Source: Sporosarcina sp. P2
GTDB lineage: Bacteria > Bacillota > Bacilli > Bacillales_A > Planococcaceae
Direction: 5' to 3'
NCBI RefSeq assembly: GCF_002743255.1
Contig: NZ_PDYY01000004.1
Coordinates: 1 to 64,000 of the forward strand
DNA length: 64,000 bases
Within the stretch, counting starts at the first letter, position 1. Every line of letters begins with the position of its first letter. Shown here in pieces: positions 15,126-23,726 of this stretch. The position numbers and the translations under genes were made by a program. The notes beneath the pieces were generated by a model that had not been told where the DNA came from, searched no databases, and saw nothing but the letters and a program-made list of their open reading frames with translations.

Positions 15126-16274
15126 TTGAAAATAGTACTAACTATTTTGTTCATGGCGTTTATTGGCGCATTGATTGGTGGAGTAACGAATCATCTGGCG
15201 ATCAAGATGCTGTTTAGGCCACATGAGGCAAAATACATTGGAAAAACACGTTTGCCGTTTACACCCGGCTTGATTCCGAAGCGCCGAAATGAATTGGCGA
15301 CTCAGCTTGGAAAAACAGTGACAAATTATTTGCTGACACCTGACCTATTCCGGAAAAAGATGTTGACTCCTGGAATGGAAAAGCGTGTAGAGACATTTAT
15401 CCAAAGTCAAATGGATAAATACATCTTGCAATCAGATAAGACCTTGAACGATTGGCTCAAGCTTGCGGGTGCCGACAAACTTCCAGAACAAGTGGAAGAC
15501 AAGTTGATCACATTGATTGATCAACAATTGTATGAGATGAAAGTTAAAGTAACAACAGGTACCGTGGAGGAAGTTATGCCGCTTCGTTGGCAACAACAAA
15601 TCGAAGAAAGAATTCCTTTAGCCTCTGACTTTGTACTAATTCGCGCAAGTCAATTTGTGGATTCAGCAGAAGGAAGACAGACATTCCAAAAGTTGATCGA
15701 TGATTTCTTGGCTTCAAAAGGAACATTCGGTGGCATGCTCAATATGTTTTTTGGAGAATCGGAGTCGCTTGTCGGCAAGGTTCAACGGGAAGCATTGAGA
15801 TTTATAGAAGCGCCTGGAACAAAAGAATTATTAGATAAACTGATTTCGAAAGAGTGGCAAAATGTTCAGCAACAACCAATGGAACAGTTGACGTCTGGAT
15901 TCGACTTTGATAGTGTGTTTGCTTCAGTGAGAAAGTATGCACTGGATCAATTGGCACTACAAGAAAGACTCGATCACAGTTTGTCACATTATTGGCCACA
16001 AGGATCCACATGGACGGCTAACAATGTAACACCACAAATTGTCAACTTTTTATTCACGCAGGCTGAAGCGCACCTTGAACAATCATTAAGAAAGCTAAAA
16101 CTTGATGAGCTGGTGAAAGAGCAAGTAGACACGTTCCCTGTGGCTGTTCTAGAAGATCTAGTTCTCGGCATTTCACGCAGAGAGTTTAAAATGATTACGG
16201 TTCTGGGCGCATTTCTGGGTGGTATCATAGGAATTGTGCAAGGAGTTATTGCACTTATATTAAATGGATTGTAG
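15126..16274 (+). CDS. yheB: DUF445 family membrane protein YheB
   Basis: This 382-aa protein (YheB of B. subtilis is about 377 aa) has a transmembrane helix at each end and a long helical middle. The conserved opening is GALIGGVTNHLAIKMLFRPH, then FTPGLIPKRRNELA; the end GAFLGGIIGIVQGVIALI is the second membrane segment. The function is unknown; a role in spores has been suggested for relatives. TTG at 15126 is chosen because AAGGTGA lies just upstream. yheA follows 11 nt later in the same operon. Confidence 0.88.
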   Translation: MKIVLTILFMAFIGALIGGVTNHLAIKMLFRPHEAKYIGKTRLPFTPGLIPKRRNELATQLGKTVTNYLLTPDLFRKKMLTPGMEKRVETFIQSQMDKYILQSDKTLNDWLKLAGADKLPEQVEDKLITLIDQQLYEMKVKVTTGTVEEVMPLRWQQQIEERIPLASDFVLIRASQFVDSAEGRQTFQKLIDDFLASKGTFGGMLNMFFGESESLVGKVQREALRFIEAPGTKELLDKLISKEWQNVQQQPMEQLTSGFDFDSVFASVRKYALDQLALQERLDHSLSHYWPQGSTWTANNVTPQIVNFLFTQAEAHLEQSLRKLKLDELVKEQVDTFPVAVLEDLVLGISRREFKMITVLGAFLGGIIGIVQGVIALILNGL

Positions 16275-16285
16275 GAGGAGATAGT

Positions 16286-16636
16286 ATGTCAGTAAACATT
16301 TATGATGATATGAACAAATTGGAATCTACTTTACGTAAAACAGATGAGTATGTAGCGGTGAAAACAGCAATGGCCGAAGTGAAAGGTGACGAACAAGCTC
16401 TTGCATTGTTCGAAAGCTTCCGCGAAATCCAAATGAATTTACAACAAAAACAAATGGCTGGTGAAGAGATTGAAGGAGACGAGCTTGAGCACGCACAGAA
16501 AACAGCGCAACTTGCTCAAGAAAACCCGAAAATCTTGGCTATGCTGACTGCTGAAATGAAGCTTAGCGAATTGATTGAAGAAGTAAACCGTGTAGTATTG
16601 AAACCGATTCAAGATTTATATGAAGACTTCAATTAA
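16286..16636 (+). CDS. yheA: YlbF/YmcA family protein YheA (UPF0342)
   Basis: The 116-aa all-helical protein opens with SVNIYDDMNKLESTLRKTDEY and has FESFREIQMNLQQKQMAGE, the family core. Relatives YlbF and YmcA form the Y-complex that acts with RNase Y in mRNA processing; whether YheA does so is not known. GGAGG precedes the ATG. A terminator follows. Confidence 0.92.
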   Translation: MSVNIYDDMNKLESTLRKTDEYVAVKTAMAEVKGDEQALALFESFREIQMNLQQKQMAGEEIEGDELEHAQKTAQLAQENPKILAMLTAEMKLSELIEEVNRVVLKPIQDLYEDFN

Positions 16637-16647
16637 TAGATATATCG

Positions 16648-16671
16648 AAACCGGCCTTGGCCGGTTTTTTT
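16648..16671 (+). terminator. Terminator after yheA
   Basis: AAACCGGCC/GGCCGGTTT forms a tight palindromic stem with a run of Ts. Confidence 0.9.
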
Positions 16672-16697
16672 CAACAGATGGAGAGTAGGAGAAAATT

Positions 16698-18206
16698 ATG
16701 CAACAATTACATGTAAATCAACAATTCCCCCAAGATTGGATACGAATGTTTACACACTTGGCCAATTTATTTTTTGAACAGTCTAAAATAGTTACGGAAC
16801 AAACAGATGATACAGCAATTGAATTACGGTTTACTGAGGAATACGAAGAATCACCAAGTGTAACGGTGGATATTCAATGGCAAGGTAAGCAGTATACGTC
16901 GCGTTTTGCCGAAGAGGTTAAGGAAATAGAAGAACGCGGGCAAATACGTCAGCGTAAAAGAATGTATTCCCACGTATTGCTAGATGCGCTAGAACAAGCA
17001 ACTGGAATGAATCAAGAGTGGGGGATCCTAACGGGAATCCGACCTACAAAGTTGTATCATATGTATCGTCAAGATGGCCATACGGTTGCGGAAGCAAAGC
17101 AGCTACTTCAGCAACGGCATAGGGTATCCGTACGAAAAAGTGAATTGATTGCAGAAATTGCAGACGTTCAACTGAATGCATTGCCAGATTTGTATTCATT
17201 GAAAGAACAAGTGAGTATATATATTGGCATACCGTTTTGTCCAACAAAATGTGCGTATTGCACGTTCCCAGCCTATGCAATTCATCGAAAAAGTGGACGA
17301 GTAGAAACATTCCTAGACGGCTTGCATGAAGAAATGCGCGCGATGGGTAAATGGTTAAAAGAGCGTGATATTCGTATTACGACAATTTATTTCGGTGGCG
17401 GAACACCCACGTCTATTGAAGCAGATGAAATGGATGCACTCTATCAAACGATGACGGACTCATTCCCTTATATGGAACATGTTCGTGAAGTGACGGTGGA
17501 AGCCGGGCGTCCTGATACGATTACGGTACCGAAACTCGAAGTACTGAAGAAGTGGGGCATAGATCGAATCAGTGTCAATCCACAGTCCTATACGGATGAA
17601 ACATTGAAAGCAATCGGCCGTCATCACACGGTACAGGAAACAATCGATAAATATTGGTTGTCCCGAGAGCAAGGAATGCGCAATATTAATATGGACTTAA
17701 TCATCGGTTTGCCGAATGAAGGTCTTGAAGAATTCGAACACTCATTGGCTGAAACAGAAAAGATGCAGCCGGAATCTTTGACCATCCATACATTGTCGTT
17801 CAAGCGTGCTTCTGAAATGACACGGAATAAGGACAAGTACCAAGTGGCGGATCGGGAAACTGTAGGAAAAATGATGACACGCGGAGAAGAATGGTCGCGC
17901 GATAACGGCTATATACCCTACTATCTATACCGCCAGAAAAACATTTTAGGAAATCTTGAAAATGTCGGTTATTCCAAACCAGGTGAAGAAAGTCTTTATA
18001 ACATATTGATCATGGAAGAAGCACAGACCATTATCGGTTTAGGTTGCGGAGCTTCAAGCAAGTTCATGGAACCGGCAACTGGCAAGCTGACGCAATTCCA
18101 TAACCCAAAAGAACCTGGCGCCTATATAGTAGGGTTTGAAGAGGCCATAGATAAGAAAATAGCGTATTTGGAAGAGTTATTTCCGTCTTCAGAAACAATA
18201 AAATAA
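16698..18206 (+). CDS. hemZ: Coproporphyrinogen III dehydrogenase-like radical SAM protein HemZ
   Basis: This 502-aa protein equals the length of B. subtilis HemZ (501 aa). An N-terminal Bacillus-specific domain (1-165) precedes the radical SAM core. The [4Fe-4S] cysteines are Cys181, Cys185 and Cys188 (CPTKCAYC), followed by YFGGGTPTSIE and VTVEAGRPDTIT. HemZ is proposed to be an oxygen-independent coproporphyrinogen oxidase, but relatives in the family (HemW-like) can instead be heme chaperones, so the reaction is uncertain. Confidence 0.9.
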   Translation: MQQLHVNQQFPQDWIRMFTHLANLFFEQSKIVTEQTDDTAIELRFTEEYEESPSVTVDIQWQGKQYTSRFAEEVKEIEERGQIRQRKRMYSHVLLDALEQATGMNQEWGILTGIRPTKLYHMYRQDGHTVAEAKQLLQQRHRVSVRKSELIAEIADVQLNALPDLYSLKEQVSIYIGIPFCPTKCAYCTFPAYAIHRKSGRVETFLDGLHEEMRAMGKWLKERDIRITTIYFGGGTPTSIEADEMDALYQTMTDSFPYMEHVREVTVEAGRPDTITVPKLEVLKKWGIDRISVNPQSYTDETLKAIGRHHTVQETIDKYWLSREQGMRNINMDLIIGLPNEGLEEFEHSLAETEKMQPESLTIHTLSFKRASEMTRNKDKYQVADRETVGKMMTRGEEWSRDNGYIPYYLYRQKNILGNLENVGYSKPGEESLYNILIMEEAQTIIGLGCGASSKFMEPATGKLTQFHNPKEPGAYIVGFEEAIDKKIAYLEELFPSSETIK

Positions 18207-18210
18207 TACG

Positions 18211-18247
18211 GATTCCCTCGTCGTAACTGATCGAGGGAATTTTTTTT
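18211..18247 (+). terminator. Terminator after hemZ
   Basis: ATTCCCTCG and CGAGGGAAT form a 9-bp stem followed by eight Ts. Confidence 0.9.
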
Positions 18248-18289
18248 GTTAAAGTTATGCAAATGCTCGGATAATTGTGTATAATATAA

Positions 18290-18307
18290 TGAATGAACAA
18301 CCATTCA
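18290..18307 (+). promoter_or_regulatory. FadR-like operator of the enoyl-CoA hydratase gene
   Basis: The 18-bp sequence TGAATGAACAACCATTCA is an inverted repeat matching the Bacillus FadR consensus TGAATGA-nTAn-TCATTCA in nearly all fixed positions. It starts right after a TATAAT-like -10, the position expected of a repressor that releases DNA when long-chain acyl-CoA is present. Confidence 0.65.
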
Positions 18308-18326
18308 TATGGAGGAGGATGTAATT

Positions 18327-19106
18327 TTGACAAAACAAATCAAAGTGGAAATTGAAGGAAGATTAGCAACAGTAACCTTTAACCAACCTGAAGTAATGAA
18401 CGCGTTGGATGGAGTTATGATGAAAGAATTGGCAGATATCGTAGATCAACTAAAAGACAATTCATCAGTACATGTCGTACTGTTCAGGGGAGCAGGTCGA
18501 GCATTTTCCGCCGGTGGCAACGTCAAGGCGATGCTTGACCCGAGTAGCCCGATGAAAATGGAAGATATTATGATCGACTTATCCAGATTGGCATTATCTA
18601 TGTATAGCATGCCACAAATCACGATCGCATCTGTACACGGTGCAGCAGCTGGGCTTGGATGCAGTATCGCAATCGCATGCGATGTCGTCATTGCAGAAGA
18701 ATCAAGTAAAATTGCAATGAACTTTATCGGCATTGGACTCGTACCAGATGGTGGCGGTCACTTCTTCCTGAAGGAACGCGTAGGTATAGCCAGAGCTAAA
18801 CAACTCATTTGGTCCGGGAAAGTACTGGATGGAAAAAGTGCCATGCATATCGGACTCGTTGATGAAGCGGTAGCAGACGGAGAAGCGTGGAATACGGCAC
18901 AACAACGTGCTCAAGTTATCCTACACTCCCCAACAGCTTCCATGGCCGCAACAAAGAAAATACTCCATGCAACAGGCATCGCTGAACTCGAGAAAATCTT
19001 GAAGCTTGAAGGCGAAGCACAAGTAGCTATGCGCTCAACTACTGATCATCGCGAAGGCGTACAGGCATTTATTGAAAAAAGAAAACCGAGCTTCACAGGC
19101 CAATAA
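18327..19106 (+). CDS. Enoyl-CoA hydratase/isomerase family protein
   Basis: This crotonase-fold enzyme (259 aa) is expected to hydrate enoyl-CoA in fatty acid beta-oxidation. The oxyanion-hole motifs are AGRAFSAGGNVKAM and HGAAAGLGCSIA. In the second motif region FIGIGLVPDGGGHFFL, Asp replaces one of the two Glu residues seen in classical hydratases, so the exact reaction is open. TTG at 18327 is chosen because GGAGGAGG lies 8 nt upstream. The FadR-like site in front supports a role in fatty acid use. Confidence 0.85.
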   Translation: MTKQIKVEIEGRLATVTFNQPEVMNALDGVMMKELADIVDQLKDNSSVHVVLFRGAGRAFSAGGNVKAMLDPSSPMKMEDIMIDLSRLALSMYSMPQITIASVHGAAAGLGCSIAIACDVVIAEESSKIAMNFIGIGLVPDGGGHFFLKERVGIARAKQLIWSGKVLDGKSAMHIGLVDEAVADGEAWNTAQQRAQVILHSPTASMAATKKILHATGIAELEKILKLEGEAQVAMRSTTDHREGVQAFIEKRKPSFTGQ

Positions 19107-19115
19107 ATGGAAAGA

Positions 19116-19141
19116 AGACGCGCTATGAAAACTGCGCGTCT
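19116..19141. terminator. Hairpin between the enoyl-CoA hydratase and mgsA genes
   Basis: AGACGCGC/GCGCGTCT is a perfect 8-bp stem with a 10-nt loop and T-rich flanks on both sides, between convergent genes. Confidence 0.65.
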
Positions 19142-19170
19142 CGTTTATATCTATGATCATTTTTATAGAA

Positions 19171-19575
19171 TTATTGATACTTAGCGGCTGTTTCTCTCCA
19201 TGAGAAATAGCCTTTTTCTATAGCACGCAATAGTAACTCCGCTGAAGCTAAATTCGTAGCGAGAGGTATACCATAGACGTCACATAATCGAAGTAAGGCG
19301 CTCACATCAGGTTCATGTGGCTGTGCAGTCAACGGATCACGGAAAAATAAAATTAAATCTAGCTCGCCCGTCGCGATCATGGCACCCATCTGTTGATCCC
19401 CACCAAGTGGACCTGACATGAGTCGTGTGACAGAAAGATCGGTTTCCTTCATGATGCGTAATCCTGTTGTGCCCGTTGCGTAAAGAGTATGTTTAGCAAA
19501 AATCTGCTCATAAGCAATTGTGAAATTGACTAATTCAGCCTTTTTTTCATCATGCGCAATCAAAGCAATGTTCAA
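19171..19575 (-). CDS. mgsA: Methylglyoxal synthase MgsA
   Basis: MgsA converts dihydroxyacetone phosphate to methylglyoxal, a bypass of lower glycolysis. The 134-aa protein has [35 protein letters not shown] and [22 protein letters not shown], all diagnostic. TTG at 19575 is preferred to GTG at 19584 because the protein then aligns with the B. subtilis start and AAGGAAGTGA is well placed. It is a single gene here, not in the dapB operon as in B. subtilis. Confidence 0.93.
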   Translation of the reverse strand: MNIALIAHDEKKAELVNFTIAYEQIFAKHTLYATGTTGLRIMKETDLSVTRLMSGPLGGDQQMGAMIATGELDLILFFRDPLTAQPHEPDVSALLRLCDVYGIPLATNLASAELLLRAIEKGYFSWRETAAKYQ

Positions 19576-19712
19576 ACGAGTCACTTCCTTCTACGATTTC
19601 TTAACGAACATAGCGTATCATAAAATTCTGAAAAAATCTTGTGCTATTTGTATAAAAATTTATAACTGTGCGCAATACAATATCCCTCTGTTCAGGATTA
19701 TCGTATAAAAAA

Positions 19713-19739
19713 CAAAACCTCCTCAAAATGGAGATTTTG
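19713..19739 (-). terminator. Terminator of the YhzD-like gene
   Basis: CAAAACCTCC/GGAGATTTTG is a stem with one mismatch; on the minus strand it is followed by TTTTTTATAC. Confidence 0.7.
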
Positions 19740-19747
19740 TCATTTGT

Positions 19748-19933
19748 TCATGTATGGAATAATAATAGTTTACCAAGAGGGGAAGCTAGGCGATGTGTTC
19801 GCTCGAGCAAATCTTTTTCTGTCAGCAGCTGATGACCTTGTTCTTTTGCTGCATCATCAGATTCCGCAGTGAAAGTCTCTTCTGTAATTAATGAACCATC
19901 TTTTTCGTACGCTGTTAGTTTGTAGGTTTTCAT
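19748..19933 (-). CDS. YhzD-like small protein
   Basis: The 61-aa protein MKTYKLTAYEKDGSLITEETF... ending THRLASPLGKLLLFHT matches the small YhzD family of Bacillus (about 61 aa), of unknown function. It is soluble, with a predicted beta-strand/helix/beta-hairpin pattern. It lies next to yhaQ, close to its B. subtilis location. Confidence 0.75.
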   Translation of the reverse strand: MKTYKLTAYEKDGSLITEETFTAESDDAAKEQGHQLLTEKDLLERTHRLASPLGKLLLFHT

Positions 19934-20118
19934 TATATCGCCTCCATCATCTTTTACCTAGTATACTATGAATCGTGTGAAATGAATAATGATTCATTTA
20001 ATAGGAGTGCAAAAAGTTACTTCATGTTAGAATGTAGTGGAGGAATATTTATAATTATGAAACATATGGTCTTTTGGAACGTAGAACGAGATAGAGAGTA
20101 TTGAAGGAGATGATGTGT

Positions 20119-21018
20119 ATGGCTTTGGAATTGGAACGAGTAACTAAACGATTTGGCGATTTCACAGCAGTGGATCAGCTGTCATTGACGGTGGAAGAAG
20201 GGACGATGTACGGATTCCTTGGAGCGAACGGTGCAGGGAAGACCACTACATTTCGAATGATTTTGGGATTATTAACCCCGACAGAAGGAAATATTTCATG
20301 GAATGGCCGCACGATTTCGTATGAAACGAGTCCGCTAATTGGCTATTTGCCTGAAGAGCGAGGTCTTTATCCAAAAATGAAAGTGCTAGATCAGTTAATC
20401 TTTCTTGGACAGCTGCGCGGAATGAAAAAATCCGCAGCGAAAAGTGCAGCACTTCATTGGTTGGATCGTTTCGAAGTACCGCAAAATACGAATAAAAAGG
20501 TAGAAGAGTTATCCAAGGGGAATCAGCAAAAGATACAAGTCATTGCTGCATTATTACATAGTCCCCAATTACTTATCTTGGATGAACCGTTCTCGGGACT
20601 TGATCCAGTTAACGTAGAGATGTTAAAAAAAGCAATCGTAGACTTCCGTAACAGCGGGGCAACGATTCTATTCTCTAGCCACCGCATGGATCATGTGGAA
20701 GAGTTATGTGAGCAACTCAGTATTATTCACCATGGCAAACAATTAGTCAGTGGAAATTTGCGTGACGTTAAACGTTCATTCGGCAAACAAAATGTCCGGA
20801 TTCGTGCAGACTTTCCTTTAATGGAGCTAGAGAGCATCGAAGGCGTAACGACAACTCATCACTCATTAGAAGGTGCAGTCTTTCAAGTAGAGGATGAACG
20901 AGTGGCGCATACGTTGTTGCAAGCGGCATTGCTAAAGGGACCGATTCGTCAGTTTGAAATAGAAGAACCATCTTTGCAAGACATATTCATTGCGAAAGTG
21001 GGGAATGAGCATGCGTGA
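20119..21018 (+). CDS. yhaQ: ABC transporter ATP-binding protein YhaQ (NatA-like)
   Basis: This 299-aa ATPase drives the YhaP permease encoded next. Walker A is GANGAGKTT, the signature region is ELSKGNQQKIQ, and Walker B is LLILDEPF. The family is the DRA/NatA type of exporters (Na+ or drug efflux). ATG at 20119 is chosen from several in-frame Met codons because AAGGAG lies 9 nt upstream. It overlaps yhaP by 8 nt. Confidence 0.9.
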   Translation: MALELERVTKRFGDFTAVDQLSLTVEEGTMYGFLGANGAGKTTTFRMILGLLTPTEGNISWNGRTISYETSPLIGYLPEERGLYPKMKVLDQLIFLGQLRGMKKSAAKSAALHWLDRFEVPQNTNKKVEELSKGNQQKIQVIAALLHSPQLLILDEPFSGLDPVNVEMLKKAIVDFRNSGATILFSSHRMDHVEELCEQLSIIHHGKQLVSGNLRDVKRSFGKQNVRIRADFPLMELESIEGVTTTHHSLEGAVFQVEDERVAHTLLQAALLKGPIRQFEIEEPSLQDIFIAKVGNEHA

Positions 21019-22270
21019 ATTTTGGATTATTTTCAAACAAAGCTTCTTAACTAAAGCTAAAACAAAATCATTTTTCATTACGACACTTATTATGGTAGCA
21101 GGGATTTTTCTTTTCGCGAATTTGCCGAGCATTATGGAAAAGGTCGGTAAAATGATGGGGAATGAAGAAGATGATCGTGTACTGGTTGTTGATGAAAGTG
21201 GAGTGTTATTTGACCGTCTGCTTGAACATCTTCAGCAAAATGAGCAAGGAATTTCATTAGAGCTGACAGAAGACACGAAAGATCAGCTGTTAGAGCAAGT
21301 AAAATCGGAAGAAATTGCCTCGTTCATGGAATTAAGTTTCGATGCGGATCAAACGATTCAAGCGAATTACACTACAAGCAGTCTAGTAGATCAATTTTTA
21401 CCTTCTGCTCTGCAAGACGCATTACAGAACATTCAAACCGAGGTGAAAGCTGAAAGGCTTTCTCTATCTGTTGAACAAGTTTCCGAGTTGTTTGCACCCA
21501 TTCAATTTGAGAAACATAATATTTCAGAAACAGCAAAATCAGAAGAAGAACTAAACCAAGCTCGTATCTTGGTGTATGTATTGATGTTCGTTATTTATTT
21601 TGCCGTTATTATTTATTCATCGATGATTGCAACCGAAGTCGCAACTGAAAAATCCTCACGCGTGATGGAAATTCTTATCTCGAGTGTATCACCCGTTAAG
21701 CATATGTTCGCAAAAGTACTTGGAATCGGCTCACTCGGGATTGTGCAAATTCTCGTCTATGCAGTGTCAGGATTTTTAGCATATAGACTTTCTTCTACAG
21801 GAGAGAAAAATGAGCTATCCGCATTCTTTAGTTTAGAAAACCTAGAAGTAAGTACACTTGTTTACGCCGTGATATTCTTCTTGCTCGGCTACTTCTTATA
21901 CGCTACACTCGCAGCCTTGCTTGGTTCGTTAGTGAGCCGTACAGAAGATGTACAGCAAATGATTATGCCGATGTCGTTGCTGATTGTTGCAGCCTTCATC
22001 ATCGCAGCAACTGGACTTGGGAATCCAGAATTGGGCTACTTGAAAATCGCGTCGTTCATCCCATTTTTCGCTCCCCTTGTCATGTTCCTACGAGTAGGCA
22101 TGCTTGACTTACCTTTATGGGAGCCTTTGCTCTCGATAGGCATTATGGTGGTGACCATCTTGATCCTCGGCTGGTTCGGATCAAAGGTGTACCGTGGCGG
22201 TGTCTTGATGTATGGGCCATCCCGTTCGCTGAAAGATTTGAAGAAGGCTGTTCAGCTTGGAAAGGAATAG
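21011..22270 (+). CDS. yhaP: ABC transporter permease YhaP (NatB-like)
   Basis: This 419-aa membrane protein has one N-terminal helix, a large extracytoplasmic domain (about 55-185), and a C-terminal block of five or six helices beginning at VLMFVIYFAVIIYSSM. TEVATEKSSRVMEILISSVSP is the diagnostic coupling motif of the ABC-2/NatB family. The size equals B. subtilis YhaP (419 aa). With YhaQ it probably forms an efflux pump; the substrate is unknown. Confidence 0.9.
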   Translation: MREFWIIFKQSFLTKAKTKSFFITTLIMVAGIFLFANLPSIMEKVGKMMGNEEDDRVLVVDESGVLFDRLLEHLQQNEQGISLELTEDTKDQLLEQVKSEEIASFMELSFDADQTIQANYTTSSLVDQFLPSALQDALQNIQTEVKAERLSLSVEQVSELFAPIQFEKHNISETAKSEEELNQARILVYVLMFVIYFAVIIYSSMIATEVATEKSSRVMEILISSVSPVKHMFAKVLGIGSLGIVQILVYAVSGFLAYRLSSTGEKNELSAFFSLENLEVSTLVYAVIFFLLGYFLYATLAALLGSLVSRTEDVQQMIMPMSLLIVAAFIIAATGLGNPELGYLKIASFIPFFAPLVMFLRVGMLDLPLWEPLLSIGIMVVTILILGWFGSKVYRGGVLMYGPSRSLKDLKKAVQLGKE

Positions 22271-22280
22271 GTTTAAGTGT

Positions 22281-22314
22281 CCCAAGAAGTCACGGTGCTT
22301 CTTGGGGCTTTTTT
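22281..22314 (+). terminator. Terminator after yhaP
   Basis: CCCAAGAAG and CTTCTTGGG form a 9-bp stem followed by a T run. Confidence 0.9.
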
Positions 22315-22394
22315 GCGTGATGATACGTTCAAAATCAAAGTGTGAATGGTAGAATTAGGTAATTAGTGTGTACGATGTGATGGAAGCTGTACCT

Positions 22395-22427
22395 CGGAAA
22401 GCGTCCCCCTGGAACGTCGATCAACGG
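22395..22427. repeat. Remnant of the large interspersed palindromic repeat
   Basis: The stretch around GGAAAGCGTCCCCCTGGAACG followed by ATCAACGG resembles one arm of the repeat seen complete at 51246-51368. The other arm is missing. The resemblance is by eye. Confidence 0.45.
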
Positions 22428-22522
22428 TGCCTTCAAGTCACCTCATTTATAGATGTTCACTTTCCAGTAATAGATGAAATATGGTAAAATAGGAACGAGT
22501 ATTCGTGGAAGAGGTGCGACCT

Positions 22523-23725
22523 ATGGAACCTATACGTTTTTTACATACAGCCGACCTGCACTTGGACAGCCCCTTTAAAGGCATGGCCGCAGCAGGTCCG
22601 GACGAGCTAGCCAGACTGCAGCAGTCCACATTCGCTGCATTCGACCGATTTATAGCATACGCAGTCAAAGAGCGACCGGATTTCATTGTCATTGTCGGCG
22701 ATATTTACGACGGTGAAGACCGTAGCTTGCGTGCGCAAATCCGTTTCCAGCAAGGTATGCAACAACTTCAAAAAGTGAATATCCCTGTCTATCTATCATA
22801 CGGAAATCATGATAACTTGTCGGGCAGATGGACTAGAGTTTCATTGCCTGAAAATGTCCACGTGTTTTCTGAACAAGTGGAACAAAAACAATTGGCTATC
22901 CGTGACGATATAATATACTTACACGGCTTCAGTTATCCGCAGCGCCATGTGAAAGAACCAATGATTAGGGATTATCCGGAAGCTACTGACGGAATACATA
23001 TCGGTCTATTACACGGAAGTGTGGCAGGAGATGTAGAGCACGCTGTCTATGCACCGTTTACAGTCAGTGAATTGCAAGACAAGCACTATCAATACTGGGC
23101 GCTTGGGCATATTCATAAACGCCAACTATTATCAGAGGAACCACCGATCGTCTATCCCGGCAATATTCAAGGTCGTCATCGCAATGAATCAGGACAGAAA
23201 GGTTTTTATGATGTCCTGTTGACATCGACTCAGACATCCATGAAATTTGTAGGCACATCGGATATTATGTACACTTCATTGACTGTTTCGTGCGAAGGAA
23301 TTGAATACGCAGATGACTGGGTTTCTGCTTGTCAGGAAGCGATAGATCAACTGACAGCTGAAGCCGGTAGTGTCGTCGTGGAGTTAGTGATGGAACAAAC
23401 GGAAGGCCTTACAAACGACTTGGCTAGAGTAGAAGGGCAATGGCTCGACATTTTGCGAGAACAGTATGAAGCTATAGAACCATTTGTGTGGATATCAGCA
23501 ATTGAATGGCCACCAATCCATGATTCAGTAGTTCCGAATTCTTTACTGGAACCGGTGGAAAGAACCATGTCTTCTTGGGAAACGAATGACTGGCATGATT
23601 TGGTGAAAGAAGTATACAGTCATAAAGCCGGTCGTTATTTAGAGGCATTGAAGCCTGTGGATTTTGAGCGGTTGAAACAGCAGGCAACTGCATTGCTTAA
23701 GAATGAACTGTTGAAGGAGAGCTGA
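22523..23725 (+). CDS. yhaO: Metallophosphoesterase, DNA repair exonuclease family (YhaO)
   Basis: The 400-aa protein has the Mre11/SbcD-type nuclease motifs: FLHTADLHLDSP (motif I), IVGDIYDGEDR (II), YGNHDN (III), HGS, and ALGHIHKR (V). It is expected to be the nuclease partner of the YhaN ATPase, which follows 1 nt after its stop, comparable to SbcD-SbcC or Mre11-Rad50. The start is ATG 22523, with GAGGTG upstream. The physiological role of the YhaON pair is poorly defined. Confidence 0.9.
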   Translation: MEPIRFLHTADLHLDSPFKGMAAAGPDELARLQQSTFAAFDRFIAYAVKERPDFIVIVGDIYDGEDRSLRAQIRFQQGMQQLQKVNIPVYLSYGNHDNLSGRWTRVSLPENVHVFSEQVEQKQLAIRDDIIYLHGFSYPQRHVKEPMIRDYPEATDGIHIGLLHGSVAGDVEHAVYAPFTVSELQDKHYQYWALGHIHKRQLLSEEPPIVYPGNIQGRHRNESGQKGFYDVLLTSTQTSMKFVGTSDIMYTSLTVSCEGIEYADDWVSACQEAIDQLTAEAGSVVVELVMEQTEGLTNDLARVEGQWLDILREQYEAIEPFVWISAIEWPPIHDSVVPNSLLEPVERTMSSWETNDWHDLVKEVYSHKAGRYLEALKPVDFERLKQQATALLKNELLKES

Positions 23726-23726
23726 A

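Noticed and set aside
19621..19636. CodY-like box upstream of mgsA
   Set aside because: Only about 11 of 15 consensus positions fit, which is common by chance in AT-rich DNA.
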